NCBI GenBank assembly: GCA_965243175.1
Contig: OZ251532.1
Coordinates: 4,712,001 to 4,776,000, forward strand
Direction of reading: 5' to 3'
Origin: VXYL01 sp965243175
GTDB lineage: Bacteria; Pseudomonadota; Gammaproteobacteria; Pseudomonadales; Azotimanducaceae
Length of the DNA stretch: 64,000 bases
Part shown: in pieces, positions 22,043 to 30,640 of the stretch
Position numbering within the stretch: position 1 is the first letter of the stretch
Layout of the letters: every line of letters begins with the position of its first letter
Program-made: the position numbers and the translations under genes
The notes under the pieces: generated by a model
Database searches by the model: none
Told to the model about the DNA's origin: nothing
What the model saw: only the letters and a program-made list of their open reading frames with translations

Positions 22043-23199
22043 TCGATCCAGACAATCCGGTTCTGTTCGAGGAACTGGCGCTGCCGCCGCCGATCATGGA
22101 TGCCATCGGCGACCTCGGCTTCGCCCGCTGCACGCCGATTCAGGGCGAGGTCCTGCCTTACAGCCTTTCCGACTACGACGTGACCGGACAAGCCCAAACC
22201 GGCACCGGCAAGACCGCCGCGTTCCTCATCACCATCCTCGCTCGGCAGTTGGAGTTCCCGCGCACGACCGCGCTGCCGCCGGGCACCGCGCGTTCGCTGG
22301 TTCTGGCGCCGACCCGCGAACTCGCTATGCAGATCGAAGAGGACGCCAAAGCGCTCGCCAAGTACACGGACGCGAAGGTCGTCTGCCTGGTCGGCGGCAT
22401 CGACTACGACAAGCAGCGGCAACAGCTCCGCCACGACGGTGTCGACATTCTGGTCGCCACCCCAGGGCGCCTGATCGACTTCTCCCGCCAACGCCTGGCG
22501 CATCTGAACCAAGTGGAAGTGCTGGTGATCGACGAGGCGGACCGCATGTTGGACATGGGCTTCATTCCAGACGTGCGCCGCATCGTCTACCAAACGCCGA
22601 AAAAGCGCGACCGGCAGACGATGTTCTTCAGCGCCACCTTCAACGACGACGTGATGAACCTGGCGCGGCAATGGACCCTCGAGCCGGAACATGTGGCCAT
22701 CAAGCCGGAATCGCCGGCGGTCGAAACGGTCGATCAGCACTTCTGGGCGTTGCCGCGGGATCGCAAGCGGGCGACCTTGCTGGCGTTCGTGCGCAAGCAG
22801 GAGCCGGACCACACGCTGGTGTTCGTGAATCGACGCGACCAGGCGCATCGACTGGTGAGTTTTCTGCGCGGCAAAGGCGTGGAATGCGAGGGACTGGCCG
22901 GCGACATTCCGCAGCGTAAAAGACTGGCAACGATGCAGCGCTTCAAGGACGGCAAGACCAACCTCGTCGTCGCCACGGACGTCGCTGGCCGCGGCATCCA
23001 CGTCGAAGGCATCAGCCACGTGATCAACTACGATCTGCCCGAAGACGCCGAGGACTACGTGCATCGCATCGGCCGCACCGGTCGCGCCGGGGCGAGCGGA
23101 GTCGCCATCAGCTTCGTTTCCGAGGACGACGCCTTCGACCTGCCAGCCATCGAGGCGTATCTGGGCCACGAGATCCAAACGATGCAGCCGGAGGTGTAG
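22039..23199 (+). CDS. rhlB: DEAD-box RNA helicase, RhlB-like
   Basis: A 386-residue ATP-dependent RNA helicase. Visible motifs: the Q motif (F-A-R-C-T-P-I-Q), Walker A A-Q-T-G-T-G-K-T, P-T-R-E-L-A, T-P-G-R-L, D-E-A-D, S-A-T, and in the second RecA domain V-A-T-D-V-A-G-R-G-I-H and H-R-I-G-R-T-G-R. The N-terminal half is closest to RhlB as I recall it, the degradosome helicase. The short C-terminus lacks the basic tail of E. coli RhlB. It is translationally coupled to the aminotransferase gene, which is an unusual neighbour. Confidence 0.88.
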   Translation: MIDPDNPVLFEELALPPPIMDAIGDLGFARCTPIQGEVLPYSLSDYDVTGQAQTGTGKTAAFLITILARQLEFPRTTALPPGTARSLVLAPTRELAMQIEEDAKALAKYTDAKVVCLVGGIDYDKQRQQLRHDGVDILVATPGRLIDFSRQRLAHLNQVEVLVIDEADRMLDMGFIPDVRRIVYQTPKKRDRQTMFFSATFNDDVMNLARQWTLEPEHVAIKPESPAVETVDQHFWALPRDRKRATLLAFVRKQEPDHTLVFVNRRDQAHRLVSFLRGKGVECEGLAGDIPQRKRLATMQRFKDGKTNLVVATDVAGRGIHVEGISHVINYDLPEDAEDYVHRIGRTGRAGASGVAISFVSEDDAFDLPAIEAYLGHEIQTMQPEV

Positions 23200-23266
23200 T
23201 TCGCTTGCGGACGCCGCCAGCGACCGGCCGACCACCAGGCGAAGACGAACATAGAGAGGTCCAAGA

Positions 23267-24163
23267 ATGGCAAGCAAGACGACGATCGGCATCGTCCAGA
23301 TGTGCGCCACGGCGGATGTTGCCGCGAACGTCGACGTCACGATGTCCCTCGCGACCGAGGCCGCGGCGGCTGGCGCGAAAGTGGTTCTGGTCCCTGAAGC
23401 CTTCGCGTTCATCGGTTCCGAACGCGAACGCAATACGCATTTGGAGAACATCCCCCGCGAAGAAGCGGAAGAACCCGGACCGATTCTCCGCCGCTGCATC
23501 GAAACCGCGCGTTCCGCGAACGCCCACCTAGTGCTCGGCGGATTCCCGGAACAGGCCCCGGACGGCCGCGCCTTCAACACATGCATCCATCTGCTGCCCG
23601 ACGGCGCAATCGCCAGCGTCTATCGCAAGATCCATCTGTTCGACGTGGACCTCGCCGACGGCACGCGGATGCGCGAGTCGCGGAGCACGGCGCCGGGAGA
23701 CCGCGCCGTAACCACGGAAACGCCGTTCGGTTCGCTTGGCCTTACGGTCTGCTACGACGTTCGCTTTCCGCTTCTCTACCAAACCCTCGCGGACGTGGGC
23801 GCAGTCGCCATCGCGGTGCCGAGCGCGTTCTTCAAGAACAGCGGCAAGGCACACTGGCACGCGCTGCTGCGAGCCCGCGCCATCGAGTGCCAGTGCTACA
23901 TCCTGGCGCCCGCCCAGCACGGCGACCACGGCCACCGCGGTCGCAAATCGTTCGGCCACGGCCTAGTCGTCGATCCCTGGGGCGACATCGTGGCGGAAAT
24001 CGAAGACGGCGACGGCTTCGCGCTGGCGGATGTGGATCCCAAGCGCGTCGAGGACGTGCGCGCCGAACTGCCGAGCCTCGCCAACCGCCGAGCTTTCCAT
24101 GCGCAGGGGCGCTCCACATACGAACCGCCGCCCCTCGCGCACAGTTCGCCGGCGAACGGCTGA
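23267..24163 (+). CDS. Carbon-nitrogen hydrolase, Nit-type (deaminated-glutathione amidase-like)
   Basis: A 298-residue cytoplasmic amidase. The catalytic triad of the nitrilase superfamily is readable: Glu in V-L-V-P-E-A-F, Lys in Y-R-K-I-H-L-F-D, and Cys in L-T-V-C-Y-D-V-R-F-P. The K-I-H-L-F-D-V-D and C-Y-D-V-R-F-P-L-L-Y signatures are those of the Nit1/Nit2 branch, whose known members hydrolyse deaminated glutathione or omega-amides. The start has GAGAGG upstream. A glutathione-repair role would fit with the nearby GST, but that link is inference. Confidence 0.88.
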   Translation: MASKTTIGIVQMCATADVAANVDVTMSLATEAAAAGAKVVLVPEAFAFIGSERERNTHLENIPREEAEEPGPILRRCIETARSANAHLVLGGFPEQAPDGRAFNTCIHLLPDGAIASVYRKIHLFDVDLADGTRMRESRSTAPGDRAVTTETPFGSLGLTVCYDVRFPLLYQTLADVGAVAIAVPSAFFKNSGKAHWHALLRARAIECQCYILAPAQHGDHGHRGRKSFGHGLVVDPWGDIVAEIEDGDGFALADVDPKRVEDVRAELPSLANRRAFHAQGRSTYEPPPLAHSSPANG

Positions 24164-24174
24164 GCCTTCTTCGC

Positions 24175-25224
24175 ATGACAGAACCACGGCCAACCGTCGC
24201 GAGTCCACTGCTGGTGGTGGCCGCGCTGGTGGTGATCTTCGCTGGCGTGAAGACGGCGGAACAACTGATGGTTCCGTTGCTGCTCGCGGCTTTCCTCGCC
24301 ACCATCGCCGCAACGCCGGTGTTCTGGCTGCACGCCCGCTTGAAAGTGCCGGTGGGCGTCGCCATCGCCGCGGTGGTGCTGGCGCTGATCGGCGTCTTGC
24401 TCGCAGTGGGCGCGCTGATCGCGCAGTCGGTTGCCGAGTTCCAAACCAGACTGCCGACCTACCAGGAGCGCTTGAGCACGCTCCAGCAAAGCGTTGCCGA
24501 CTTGCTTTCGCCCCTCGGCATCGACATCGCGAGTTTGCCGGGCCTCGCCCCGCAGCAGGCGCTCGGCTTCGCAGGCGATGCGCTGGTGAGTTTGAGCAAC
24601 GTGCTCACCAACGGCTTCGTGATCCTGCTCGCGGTGATTTTCATTCTCGCCGAGGCATATACCTTTCCGCGCAAGCTGCACGCAGTGCTCGACGACCCGG
24701 AACGCGACGTGCCGCACTTCGAACGCTTCGCGGCGAACGTGAACCGCTACATCGCCATCAAGACGACGGTGAGCCTGGGCACCGGAATCTTCGTGAGCGT
24801 GGCGTTGTGGATCATCGGCGTCGACTATCCGATCCTGTGGGGCGTGCTGGCGTTCCTGCTCAACTACGTTCCCACCATCGGCAGCGTCATCGCCGCGGTG
24901 CCGCCAATGCTTTTGGCGGGATTGCAACTCGGCGCTGGCGGCCTGGCCGCGACATTCGTGGTTTTTCTAGCCGTCAACGTGGTGATGGGCAACGTCGTGG
25001 AACCGCGTTTGATGGGGCGCGGCCTGGGACTTTCCACGCTGGTGGTGTTTCTCTCCCTGGTGTTCTGGAACTGGATGCTCGGCCCGGTCGGCATGCTGCT
25101 TTCCGTACCCTTGACGATGACCGCCAAGATCGCCTTGGAAGCCAATCCGTCCACGGCTTGGATCGCCCATCTGCTGGATCCGGCCGACTCGGTGGTGCAA
25201 ACGGAACCCCCCGACACGTCATGA
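24175..25224 (+). CDS. AI-2E/PerM-family permease
   Basis: A 349-residue integral membrane protein with about eight helices: an N-terminal pair (L-V-V-A-A-L-V-V-I-F-A-G-V and L-M-V-P-L-L-L-A-A-F-L-A), a long extramembrane segment (Q-T-R-L-P-T-Y-Q-E-R-L), then the family core with Y-I-A-I-K-T-T-V-S-L-G-T-G and W-G-V-L-A-F-L-L-N-Y-V-P-T-I-G-S, and V-V-E-P-R-L-M-G-R-G-L-G-L-S. Members export varied small molecules or ions; the AI-2 name should not be read as the substrate. Its stop overlaps the hisC start (ATGA). Confidence 0.9.
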   Translation: MTEPRPTVASPLLVVAALVVIFAGVKTAEQLMVPLLLAAFLATIAATPVFWLHARLKVPVGVAIAAVVLALIGVLLAVGALIAQSVAEFQTRLPTYQERLSTLQQSVADLLSPLGIDIASLPGLAPQQALGFAGDALVSLSNVLTNGFVILLAVIFILAEAYTFPRKLHAVLDDPERDVPHFERFAANVNRYIAIKTTVSLGTGIFVSVALWIIGVDYPILWGVLAFLLNYVPTIGSVIAAVPPMLLAGLQLGAGGLAATFVVFLAVNVVMGNVVEPRLMGRGLGLSTLVVFLSLVFWNWMLGPVGMLLSVPLTMTAKIALEANPSTAWIAHLLDPADSVVQTEPPDTS

Positions 25225-26321
25225 CCTTCGAGCGCGACAACATCCGGCGCATGGCCGGCTACGCCTACGGTGAACAGCCCCGCGACGCGAACGTAGTGAA
25301 GCTCAACACCAACGAAAACGCCTACCCGCCATCGCCGCAAGTGCGCGAGGCGTTGGCGCGCTTCGATGTCGAGACGCTGCGCCGCTATCCCCCCGCGACC
25401 GCCGATCCGCTGCGCCGGCAAATCGCCGAACGATTCAGGCTGGACATGGCCCAGGTCGTCGTCACCAACGGCGGCGACGAAGGCTTGCGACTCGCGGTCA
25501 CGACTTTCCTAGATCAAGGCGCGACGTTCGGCATGGCAACGCCGAGCTATTCGCTGTATCCGGTGCTGGCCGAAGTGCAGGGCTGCCCGGTCGTCGAAGT
25601 CCCCTTGCAGCGGAGCTGGGCGCTCCCCCCCGATTTCGCCGCCCGACTCAACGCCGCCGAAACCAAACTGACGTGCCTAGTCAATCCCCACGCGCCCTCG
25701 GGAACCCTCATCGACGCAAACGCGATCGCCGCACTGGCTGGCGAACTCCACGGCGTCCTGCTGGTCGACGAGGCATACGTGGATTTCGTCTCCCCGGCAG
25801 CGAACCACGATCTGACCCCCTTGCTCCGCGCCCACAACAACCTGCTGCTCCTGCGCACGTTCTCCAAGGGCTACTCGCTGGCCGGGCTGCGCGTAGGCTA
25901 CTTGCTCGGCAGCGCGGCCCTCGTCGAACCGATACTCGACAAGACCCGCGACAGCTTCAACGTTGACGCCATCGCCCAAACGCTCGCCGCCGCGGCGTTC
26001 GCCGACCAGCCCTACGCGGCAGCCTGTTGGCAGCACACCCGCGAAGAACGCCACCGCCTCGCCCAACGCCTGCGCGACTTGGGATTCGCCGCGCCGGACT
26101 CGCAGACGAACTTCCTTCTGGTGCAAGCGCCGCCCAACATCTGCGCCCGAAATCTGCAGCGAACCCTACGCCAAAGCAAGGTGCTGGTACGCCACTTCAA
26201 CGCCCCGCGCCTAGCCGACAGCTTGCGCATCACCGTCGGTTCAAGGCGAGAAAACGACGCGCTGCTGGCGCTCCTCGACGAGCTGCTGGCAACGTACACG
26301 AGCCCGCCGGGTGCCGCCTAA
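25221..26321 (+). CDS. hisC: Histidinol-phosphate aminotransferase HisC
   Basis: A 366-residue PLP enzyme converting imidazole-acetol phosphate and glutamate to histidinol phosphate. Landmarks: V-K-L-N-T-N-E-N-A-Y-P-P-S-P near the N-terminus, Y-P-P-A-T-A-D-P-L-R, T-N-G-G-D-E-G-L-R, N-P-H-A-P-S-G, V-D-E-A-Y-V-D-F, the PLP lysine in F-S-K-G-Y-S-L-A-G-L-R-V-G-Y, and a C-terminal R-I-T-V-G-S-R segment. No other his genes are in the window. It is the last gene before the rearranged zone; nothing recognisable follows for about 55 bases. Confidence 0.92.
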   Translation: MTFERDNIRRMAGYAYGEQPRDANVVKLNTNENAYPPSPQVREALARFDVETLRRYPPATADPLRRQIAERFRLDMAQVVVTNGGDEGLRLAVTTFLDQGATFGMATPSYSLYPVLAEVQGCPVVEVPLQRSWALPPDFAARLNAAETKLTCLVNPHAPSGTLIDANAIAALAGELHGVLLVDEAYVDFVSPAANHDLTPLLRAHNNLLLLRTFSKGYSLAGLRVGYLLGSAALVEPILDKTRDSFNVDAIAQTLAAAAFADQPYAAACWQHTREERHRLAQRLRDLGFAAPDSQTNFLLVQAPPNICARNLQRTLRQSKVLVRHFNAPRLADSLRITVGSRRENDALLALLDELLATYTSPPGAA

Positions 26322-26378
26322 TCTCCTAGGGCTTCTCTGGGCGACAGCAGCTCGTTCTCGCTCGGCCTTGAGCGCGTT

Positions 26379-26754
26379 GAACCTGGACTTCGGCTTCGCG
26401 GAGTACGGCGGCGCGCGGGTCGACGGGCGCTGCGTGGTCGGCGCCGAGCTGCCCGCCTACGGAATTGCCGCCGCGCGCACGGGGCAGTACAGCGTCGACG
26501 ACAGCGAGATCCGCCAAGCCTGGCAGGTCGAAATCGCTGCGGACGGGATGCTTCCGCAGTAGCCGAAGAGGCGCGCGGCAACGGCCATGCGCACTCTCAG
26601 AGAGCCCGAACTTCCTCGACATGTACGCGGGGCGCTCGTATTCCAGCGTTGGTTCCGAGCGAAGGAAGCCAACGAGATTCATCCGCGGCCGCCGCGGAAC
26701 CAGAGGCTTCGCTGTCCGCCGGCTCCAGCGAGAAGCTGCCTTCCCAGGCGACGC
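26379..26754. repeat. Left copy of a ~380-bp imperfect direct repeat (partner 30247-30638)
   Basis: The left repeat aligns with 30247-30638 at a constant offset of 3868 bases over its first part, and the protein-coding part is nearly identical (only a few substitutions in about 170 bases). Small indels appear later. Each copy joins the 3' end of an SGNH-type gene (+) to the 3' end of a membrane paralog (-), tail to tail. The left copy therefore marks an old tandem duplication. Confidence 0.8.
26380..26562 (+). pseudogene. Orphan 3' fragment of the SGNH-protein gene (last ~60 residues)
   Basis: An open stretch encodes the last 60 residues of the recurring domain (F-A-E-Y-G-G-A-R-V-D-G-R-C-V-V-G-A-E-L-P, then A-Y-G-I-A-A, T-G-Q-Y-S-V-D-D), nearly identical to the end of the intact gene at 28418-30424. 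The upstream 5' part is absent; the sequence breaks off at about 26379, shortly after hisC. There is no start codon of its own and no signal sequence, so it is a remnant. Confidence 0.8.
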
Positions 26755-27849
26755 TTGGGCCTGTGGCGACGCTTGGGCCTGTCCAGTCGTCGGCGTACGA
26801 CCCGGCGCGCACCTTGGCGATGGGGTAGTCGGGCAGGCGACACACGGCGTAGCACTTGCCGTCCTTCTCCCAGCCCCCGAGATGCTGTTGGAAGTCGACG
26901 AGAGCGTCGAACCCGAACGGCCGCCGGGCCGCGGGAAGATCGTTCGCGTCGGCCGGCCAGACATGCGTGAAGACGCGGCCGCCGCATTGGTCGTGGAAGT
27001 AGAGCAGTTCGTTCCCCCGCGCTCCTTCGACGAGATAGACGTCGTAGTCGGGGAAGTCCAGCACCGGAGCGGCCTGCTTCGTGTGCCGCTCGTAGCCGCT
27101 CAAGGCGGCGGCGTGGCTGGCGCGGTCGTAGAGGAACATGAACCGGTTGTCCGGGGTCAAGGTGCGCGCGCCCTCGATGCGTTGTCCGCTCACGACGAAA
27201 TCGGCGAAGCGTCTCTTGGCGAACGTCACGATGGCGTAGCCCGCGAAGTAGTACTTGTAGTCGATGCGCCGGCGCCAGCCCAGGTAGCAGTCACCGCCAT
27301 GCCGTGCAGAACCAGCATCGTGCCGAACAGATCGACCACGCCCTCCGTGGCGACCATGTCCCTGTAGAACAGCGCGTAGTAGGAGGAGAACGCCAGCAGG
27401 GTCGCCGCCAGCGCGGTCCAGCGGCTGCCCGTCAACTTGCACAGGGCCAGGTAGGCCAGCGCCGCCGCGGCGGCGAAGAGGACCAGCATCAGCGTCCGCG
27501 CCGCCGCCTCGCGCGCGGAGAAGTCGTCCGGGAAAGGCAGCGTGGCGAGCTTGATGAGCGCGTACCCAAGCACCGGAAAGCGGTTGTACGGCTTGTAGTC
27601 GAGGTCGCCGTCGCCGGTACGGGTCAGATGGCGAAAGCCGAGGAAACCGTGCTCCCGCGACATGTTCAGAGCCATGGTCATGTGGTCCCCGGTCAGTTCC
27701 CAGTGGTAGCCGCCGGCACCGTAGACGGGTTGGCCGCGGCTGCCGTCGAAGAGGAACGCCGTCGCCAGTGCCAGGAACAAGAGGACGAGCGTTGTCAGCG
27801 TTGTCGCCGACGAACCCCAGCGCAGGCGCAACGGATTCATGACTTCCAT
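26597..27849 (-). pseudogene. Membrane paralog C, internally deleted and out of frame
   Basis: Reading leftwards from ATG 27849 (or 27840), the product matches the N-terminal 180 residues of paralogs A and B (L-L-F-L-A-L-A-T-A-F-L-F-D-G, Y-N-R-F-P-V-L-G-Y-A-L-I-K-L). It then jumps near 27285-27295 into the C-terminal part in another frame (Y-Y-F-A-G-Y-A-I-V-T-F, R-F-A-D-F-V-V-S-G, then C..., H-V-W-P-A-D-A-N-D-L and D-G-K-C-Y-A-V-C-R-L-P-D-Y). By comparison with paralog B, about 305 residues (roughly 900 bases) are lost, removing most membrane helices. The C-terminal domain itself is intact. Confidence 0.8.
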
Positions 27850-28417
27850 AGGCACGTTTTTCAGAGTGGCGTGGGTAGAGTACCACCTCGTGGTTCGCGC
27901 ACTGCGCCAACGGAGAGCTGAAAGGGCCGGTCGACCGTGCGAGACGGCGAGCGGCCAGCGGACGCGCAGCGTGTCGTAGGCGGAGAGTCGGAAACAGCAG
28001 GCTCGCCGCCGTCGCGGCGCGCTGCCCAGCGCGTCGCGCAGCGGACTGCGTTCGACAGTGGTGCCCGTGCGTTTCGCGCGTGGCGTGAACAGAAATCCCC
28101 GCCACGCTGCCCCAATCGCCGCGGCCGTCCCCCACCGTCGCTCTTCGTCGAACCAGCGCCTCATCGCACAGTGAACGCGGCGAGGCATGGCGACCGTGGT
28201 ATGGTCAGAGCGTGGCAGCGGAGCGCCAATCCGAGATCGACGGCAAGCTGGTTCCGCCGGTCGGGGGATCCGCGCCGGTCGACGACAGGTGCCGCCGGCT
28301 CGCCGCCCCTCGACGGCGCCGCATCGGCCATCGAGTTGGTACGCTTCGACGGTGGCGGCCGACCGGCAAGCGGTCGTCCCTGGCGGTGCGGTGCTCCAGG
28401 CGGGCGATTCGACGGCC
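27850..28417. other. 568-base stretch without a supported gene, between paralog C and the SGNH gene
   Basis: This divergent gap has open frames on both strands, but they are arginine-rich shadows with no recognisable domain. It holds the promoter-like block of paralog C at 27877-27890 (minus strand) and, near 28198-28203 and 28338-28347, GTATGGT and TTGGTACGCT stretches that might serve the SGNH gene. No repeats longer than a few bases or RNA genes were noticed. Confidence 0.5.
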
Positions 28418-30424
28418 ATGACGAAGACTCGGCGGGTGCTGGCCCAGAGTGTGCTGGCGATGCTTTCCGTGCTCGCCGCGGTCGCTGTCTGGGAAGCTGC
28501 CTCGCGGGTCTTCTTTCCGAACGCGGGCGTCGCCGAGAGCATCACTACGACGCCGAACGCCAGCCGCCTGTGGGCGCGGAAGCCGAACTCGTGGCACGTC
28601 AAGACGCATCCGGACAGCGGCGCCTCGATTCCCGTCGTCTACAACGGCTTCGGCATGCGGCAGAGCCGCGAGTTCAGCGCCGAGACGCTCCGCAACGCCA
28701 CCAACGTGGCGTTCTTCGGCGATTCCTTTCTGGAGAACGTCCACATCAGATCCGCCCACTCCTTCACGGAGAGCCTGGACTTCCTCCTCAACCTCCGCGA
28801 CGGGCTCGCGTTCAACGTGCTTGGCTTCGGCGTCGGCGGATACGGCCCGGGGCAGCAGTACATCTGGTACCGGCAGTTCGAACACCGCGACGAGCTGGAC
28901 TACGTCGTCTACGTCTTCCGCGCCACCCACGTCGAGGATTTCCACTTTCGCGGCCTGTTCTCCCTGGAAGAGTCCGGGAACCTGGTGGCGAACACTGCCC
29001 ATCGGCCGAGCCCCTGGAGGTCGCTGCCCTCGCGGCTGCACCTGGCCTTCATGGAGCTCGGAAACGTCGAGGACCGTCGGCTGTGGCGCACCGGACGACC
29101 GAGACACGCCTACTACCCCGAGGAGCGCCGGCTCGAACTGAAGCAGCGGGTCGTGCGGCGCCGACAGGGAGGAAGCGCCCTCTCCGGCGACGCCTTGGAC
29201 GACAGCGTCGCCACGTTCCGAGCGCTGCTGACGCGCTGGAAGCGCGACGTCGAGACGCACGGCGGCGGGTTCCATGTCGCCCTCTTCCCTGACATACCCA
29301 AGGATTGGGTGCAGGAGACGATTCCGGCCGCGGTCGACGTCGTCGACCTGCACGCCTGCTTCAGCGACGCGATTCCGAACTACAGCCACTACGCGGTGCA
29401 TTTCGACAGGCGCTGGCATTGGAACGAGATGGGCAACATGGTGGCGGCGCACTGCCTGCACCGCTTCCTGGAAGAAGAGGCGGGCTTGCCGCCCCTGTCG
29501 GACGACGCGCTCGCCGAAGCGCGGTACGAGTTCTACCGGGCGGTCGCCCTCGGCGGCTGGATGCCGTCGTCGGCCTGGGCGACGCGGCCAGCGGCGATGC
29601 GCCACGATCCCGAGGCCGTTCGCGCCAAGTATCTGGCGCTGGACCCGGCGAGCGAGCTGCTGCGACGTGCGGACGATTCGCCGGTTCTGGCGCGCACCGA
29701 CTGGGACATCCACCGCGTCGAAGGCGTCGGCGCGGAGCGCGACTCGCTGGTCTACGTCAAGGCGGCCTGCGACGAGGAGGACCTGGCGCTGAGGTTCTCT
29801 CTGCACGCGGTCGCCGCCGACCCGCGGGACCTGCCGCCGGAACGCCGGGTCTACGGCTACGCGAACCTGGGCTTCGACTTCGCGCGGCACGGCGGCTCGT
29901 GGGCCGACGGGCGCTGCGTGGTCGGCGCCGAGCTGCCCCCCTACGGAGTCGCCGCCGTGTACACGGGACAGTACAGCATGGACGATGGCGAGATCCGCCA
30001 GGCTTGGCGGATAGAGATCGCCGCGGACGAGACGCTTCGGATGCTGCGGCGCACGGAGGATTCGCCGGTTCTGGCGCGCGCCGACTGGGACGTCCACCGC
30101 GTCCGAGGCGTCGGCGCGGGCCGCGACTCGCTGGTCTACGTCAAGGCGGGCTGCGACGAGGAGGACTTGGCGATGACGTTCTTTCTGCACGTGGTCGCCG
30201 CCGACCCGGAGGACCTGCCGCCGGAACGCCGTGCCTTCGGCTACGCGAACCTGGACTTCGGCTTCGCGGAGTACGGCGGCGCGCGGGTCGATGGGCGCTG
30301 CGTGGTCGGCGCCGAGCTGCCCGCCTACGGAATTGCCGCCGTGCGCACGGGGCAGTACAGCGTCGACGACAGCGAGATCCGCCAAGCCTGGCAGGTCGAG
30401 ATCGCCGCGGACGAGATGCGGTAG
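28418..30424 (+). CDS. SGNH/GDSL-type secreted protein with two tandem copies of the recurring C-terminal domain
   Basis: A 668-residue protein from ATG 28418. It starts with a signal peptide or anchor (V-L-A-Q-S-V-L-A-M-L-S-V-L-A-A-V-A-V-W). An SGNH-hydrolase-like domain follows: F-F-G101-D-S103-F block I with the nucleophile Ser, a G-F-G-V-G-G-Y-G-P-G segment, and R-W-H334-W-N-E-M-G-N near residue 334 as a candidate catalytic His. From about residue 413 a 128-residue unit is repeated twice, each with the Cys-pair domain (Y-V-K-A-A-C/Y-V-K-A-G-C, then L-P-P-E-R-R, D-G-R-C-V-V-G-A-E-L-P). Related SGNH proteins act as glycan esterases or O-acetyltransferases. The repeated domain ties it to the membrane paralogs. 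Substrate unknown. Confidence 0.75.
   Translation: MTKTRRVLAQSVLAMLSVLAAVAVWEAASRVFFPNAGVAESITTTPNASRLWARKPNSWHVKTHPDSGASIPVVYNGFGMRQSREFSAETLRNATNVAFFGDSFLENVHIRSAHSFTESLDFLLNLRDGLAFNVLGFGVGGYGPGQQYIWYRQFEHRDELDYVVYVFRATHVEDFHFRGLFSLEESGNLVANTAHRPSPWRSLPSRLHLAFMELGNVEDRRLWRTGRPRHAYYPEERRLELKQRVVRRRQGGSALSGDALDDSVATFRALLTRWKRDVETHGGGFHVALFPDIPKDWVQETIPAAVDVVDLHACFSDAIPNYSHYAVHFDRRWHWNEMGNMVAAHCLHRFLEEEAGLPPLSDDALAEARYEFYRAVALGGWMPSSAWATRPAAMRHDPEAVRAKYLALDPASELLRRADDSPVLARTDWDIHRVEGVGAERDSLVYVKAACDEEDLALRFSLHAVAADPRDLPPERRVYGYANLGFDFARHGGSWADGRCVVGAELPPYGVAAVYTGQYSMDDGEIRQAWRIEIAADETLRMLRRTEDSPVLARADWDVHRVRGVGAGRDSLVYVKAGCDEEDLAMTFFLHVVAADPEDLPPERRAFGYANLDFGFAEYGGARVDGRCVVGAELPAYGIAAVRTGQYSVDDSEIRQAWQVEIAADEMR
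29654..30421 (+). repeat. Intragenic tandem duplication, 384-bp unit x2
   Basis: The two units (29654-30037 and 30038-30421) run from the L-R-R-A-D-D-S-P-V-L-A-R linker through the Cys-pair domain to I-A-A-D-E. The spacing between equivalent bases (29675 and 30059) is exactly 384, so the reading frame is kept. The copies differ at scattered positions, so the duplication is not brand new. Confidence 0.85.
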
Positions 30425-30638
30425 CGCCGATGCTTCGGCGGCGGTGCCGAAGGGGCGGGCGGCGACGGCGCGGCACTCTCAGAGAGCTTGGGCTTTTCCT
30501 CGACCGGTACGCGGGGCGCTCGCGTTCCGGCGTCGGTTCCGGGCGAAGGAAGCCGACCGGGCTCGTCCGCGCCCGCTGCGGAACCAAGGGCTTCGCCGCC
30601 CGCCGGCGCCAGCGGGAAGCCGCCTTCCCAGGCGACGC
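30247..30638. repeat. Right copy of the ~380-bp direct repeat
   Basis: This is the partner of 26379-26754. It covers the last 60 codons of the SGNH gene and then the antisense tail of a lost membrane paralog. Homology ends at about 30638, where an unrelated gene remnant begins. Confidence 0.8.
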
Positions 30639-30640
30639 CT
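30476..30640 (-). pseudogene. 3' remnant of a fourth membrane paralog
   Basis: Reading leftwards from about 30640 gives V-A-W-E-G-G-F-P-L-A-P-A-G-G-E-A, then S-A-A-G-A-D-E-P-G-R-L-P-S-P-G-T-D-A-G and R-A-P-R-V-P-V-E-E. This is homologous to the tail of paralog C (V-A-W-E-G-S-F-S-L-E-P-A, then R-A-P-R-V-H-V-E-E). Everything upstream of this tail, including the Cys-pair domain, is missing. Confidence 0.65.

Noticed and set aside
26379..30638. Composite transposon flanked by direct repeats
   Set aside because: There is no transposase, no terminal inverted repeats and no target-site duplication. The repeats are gene fragments.
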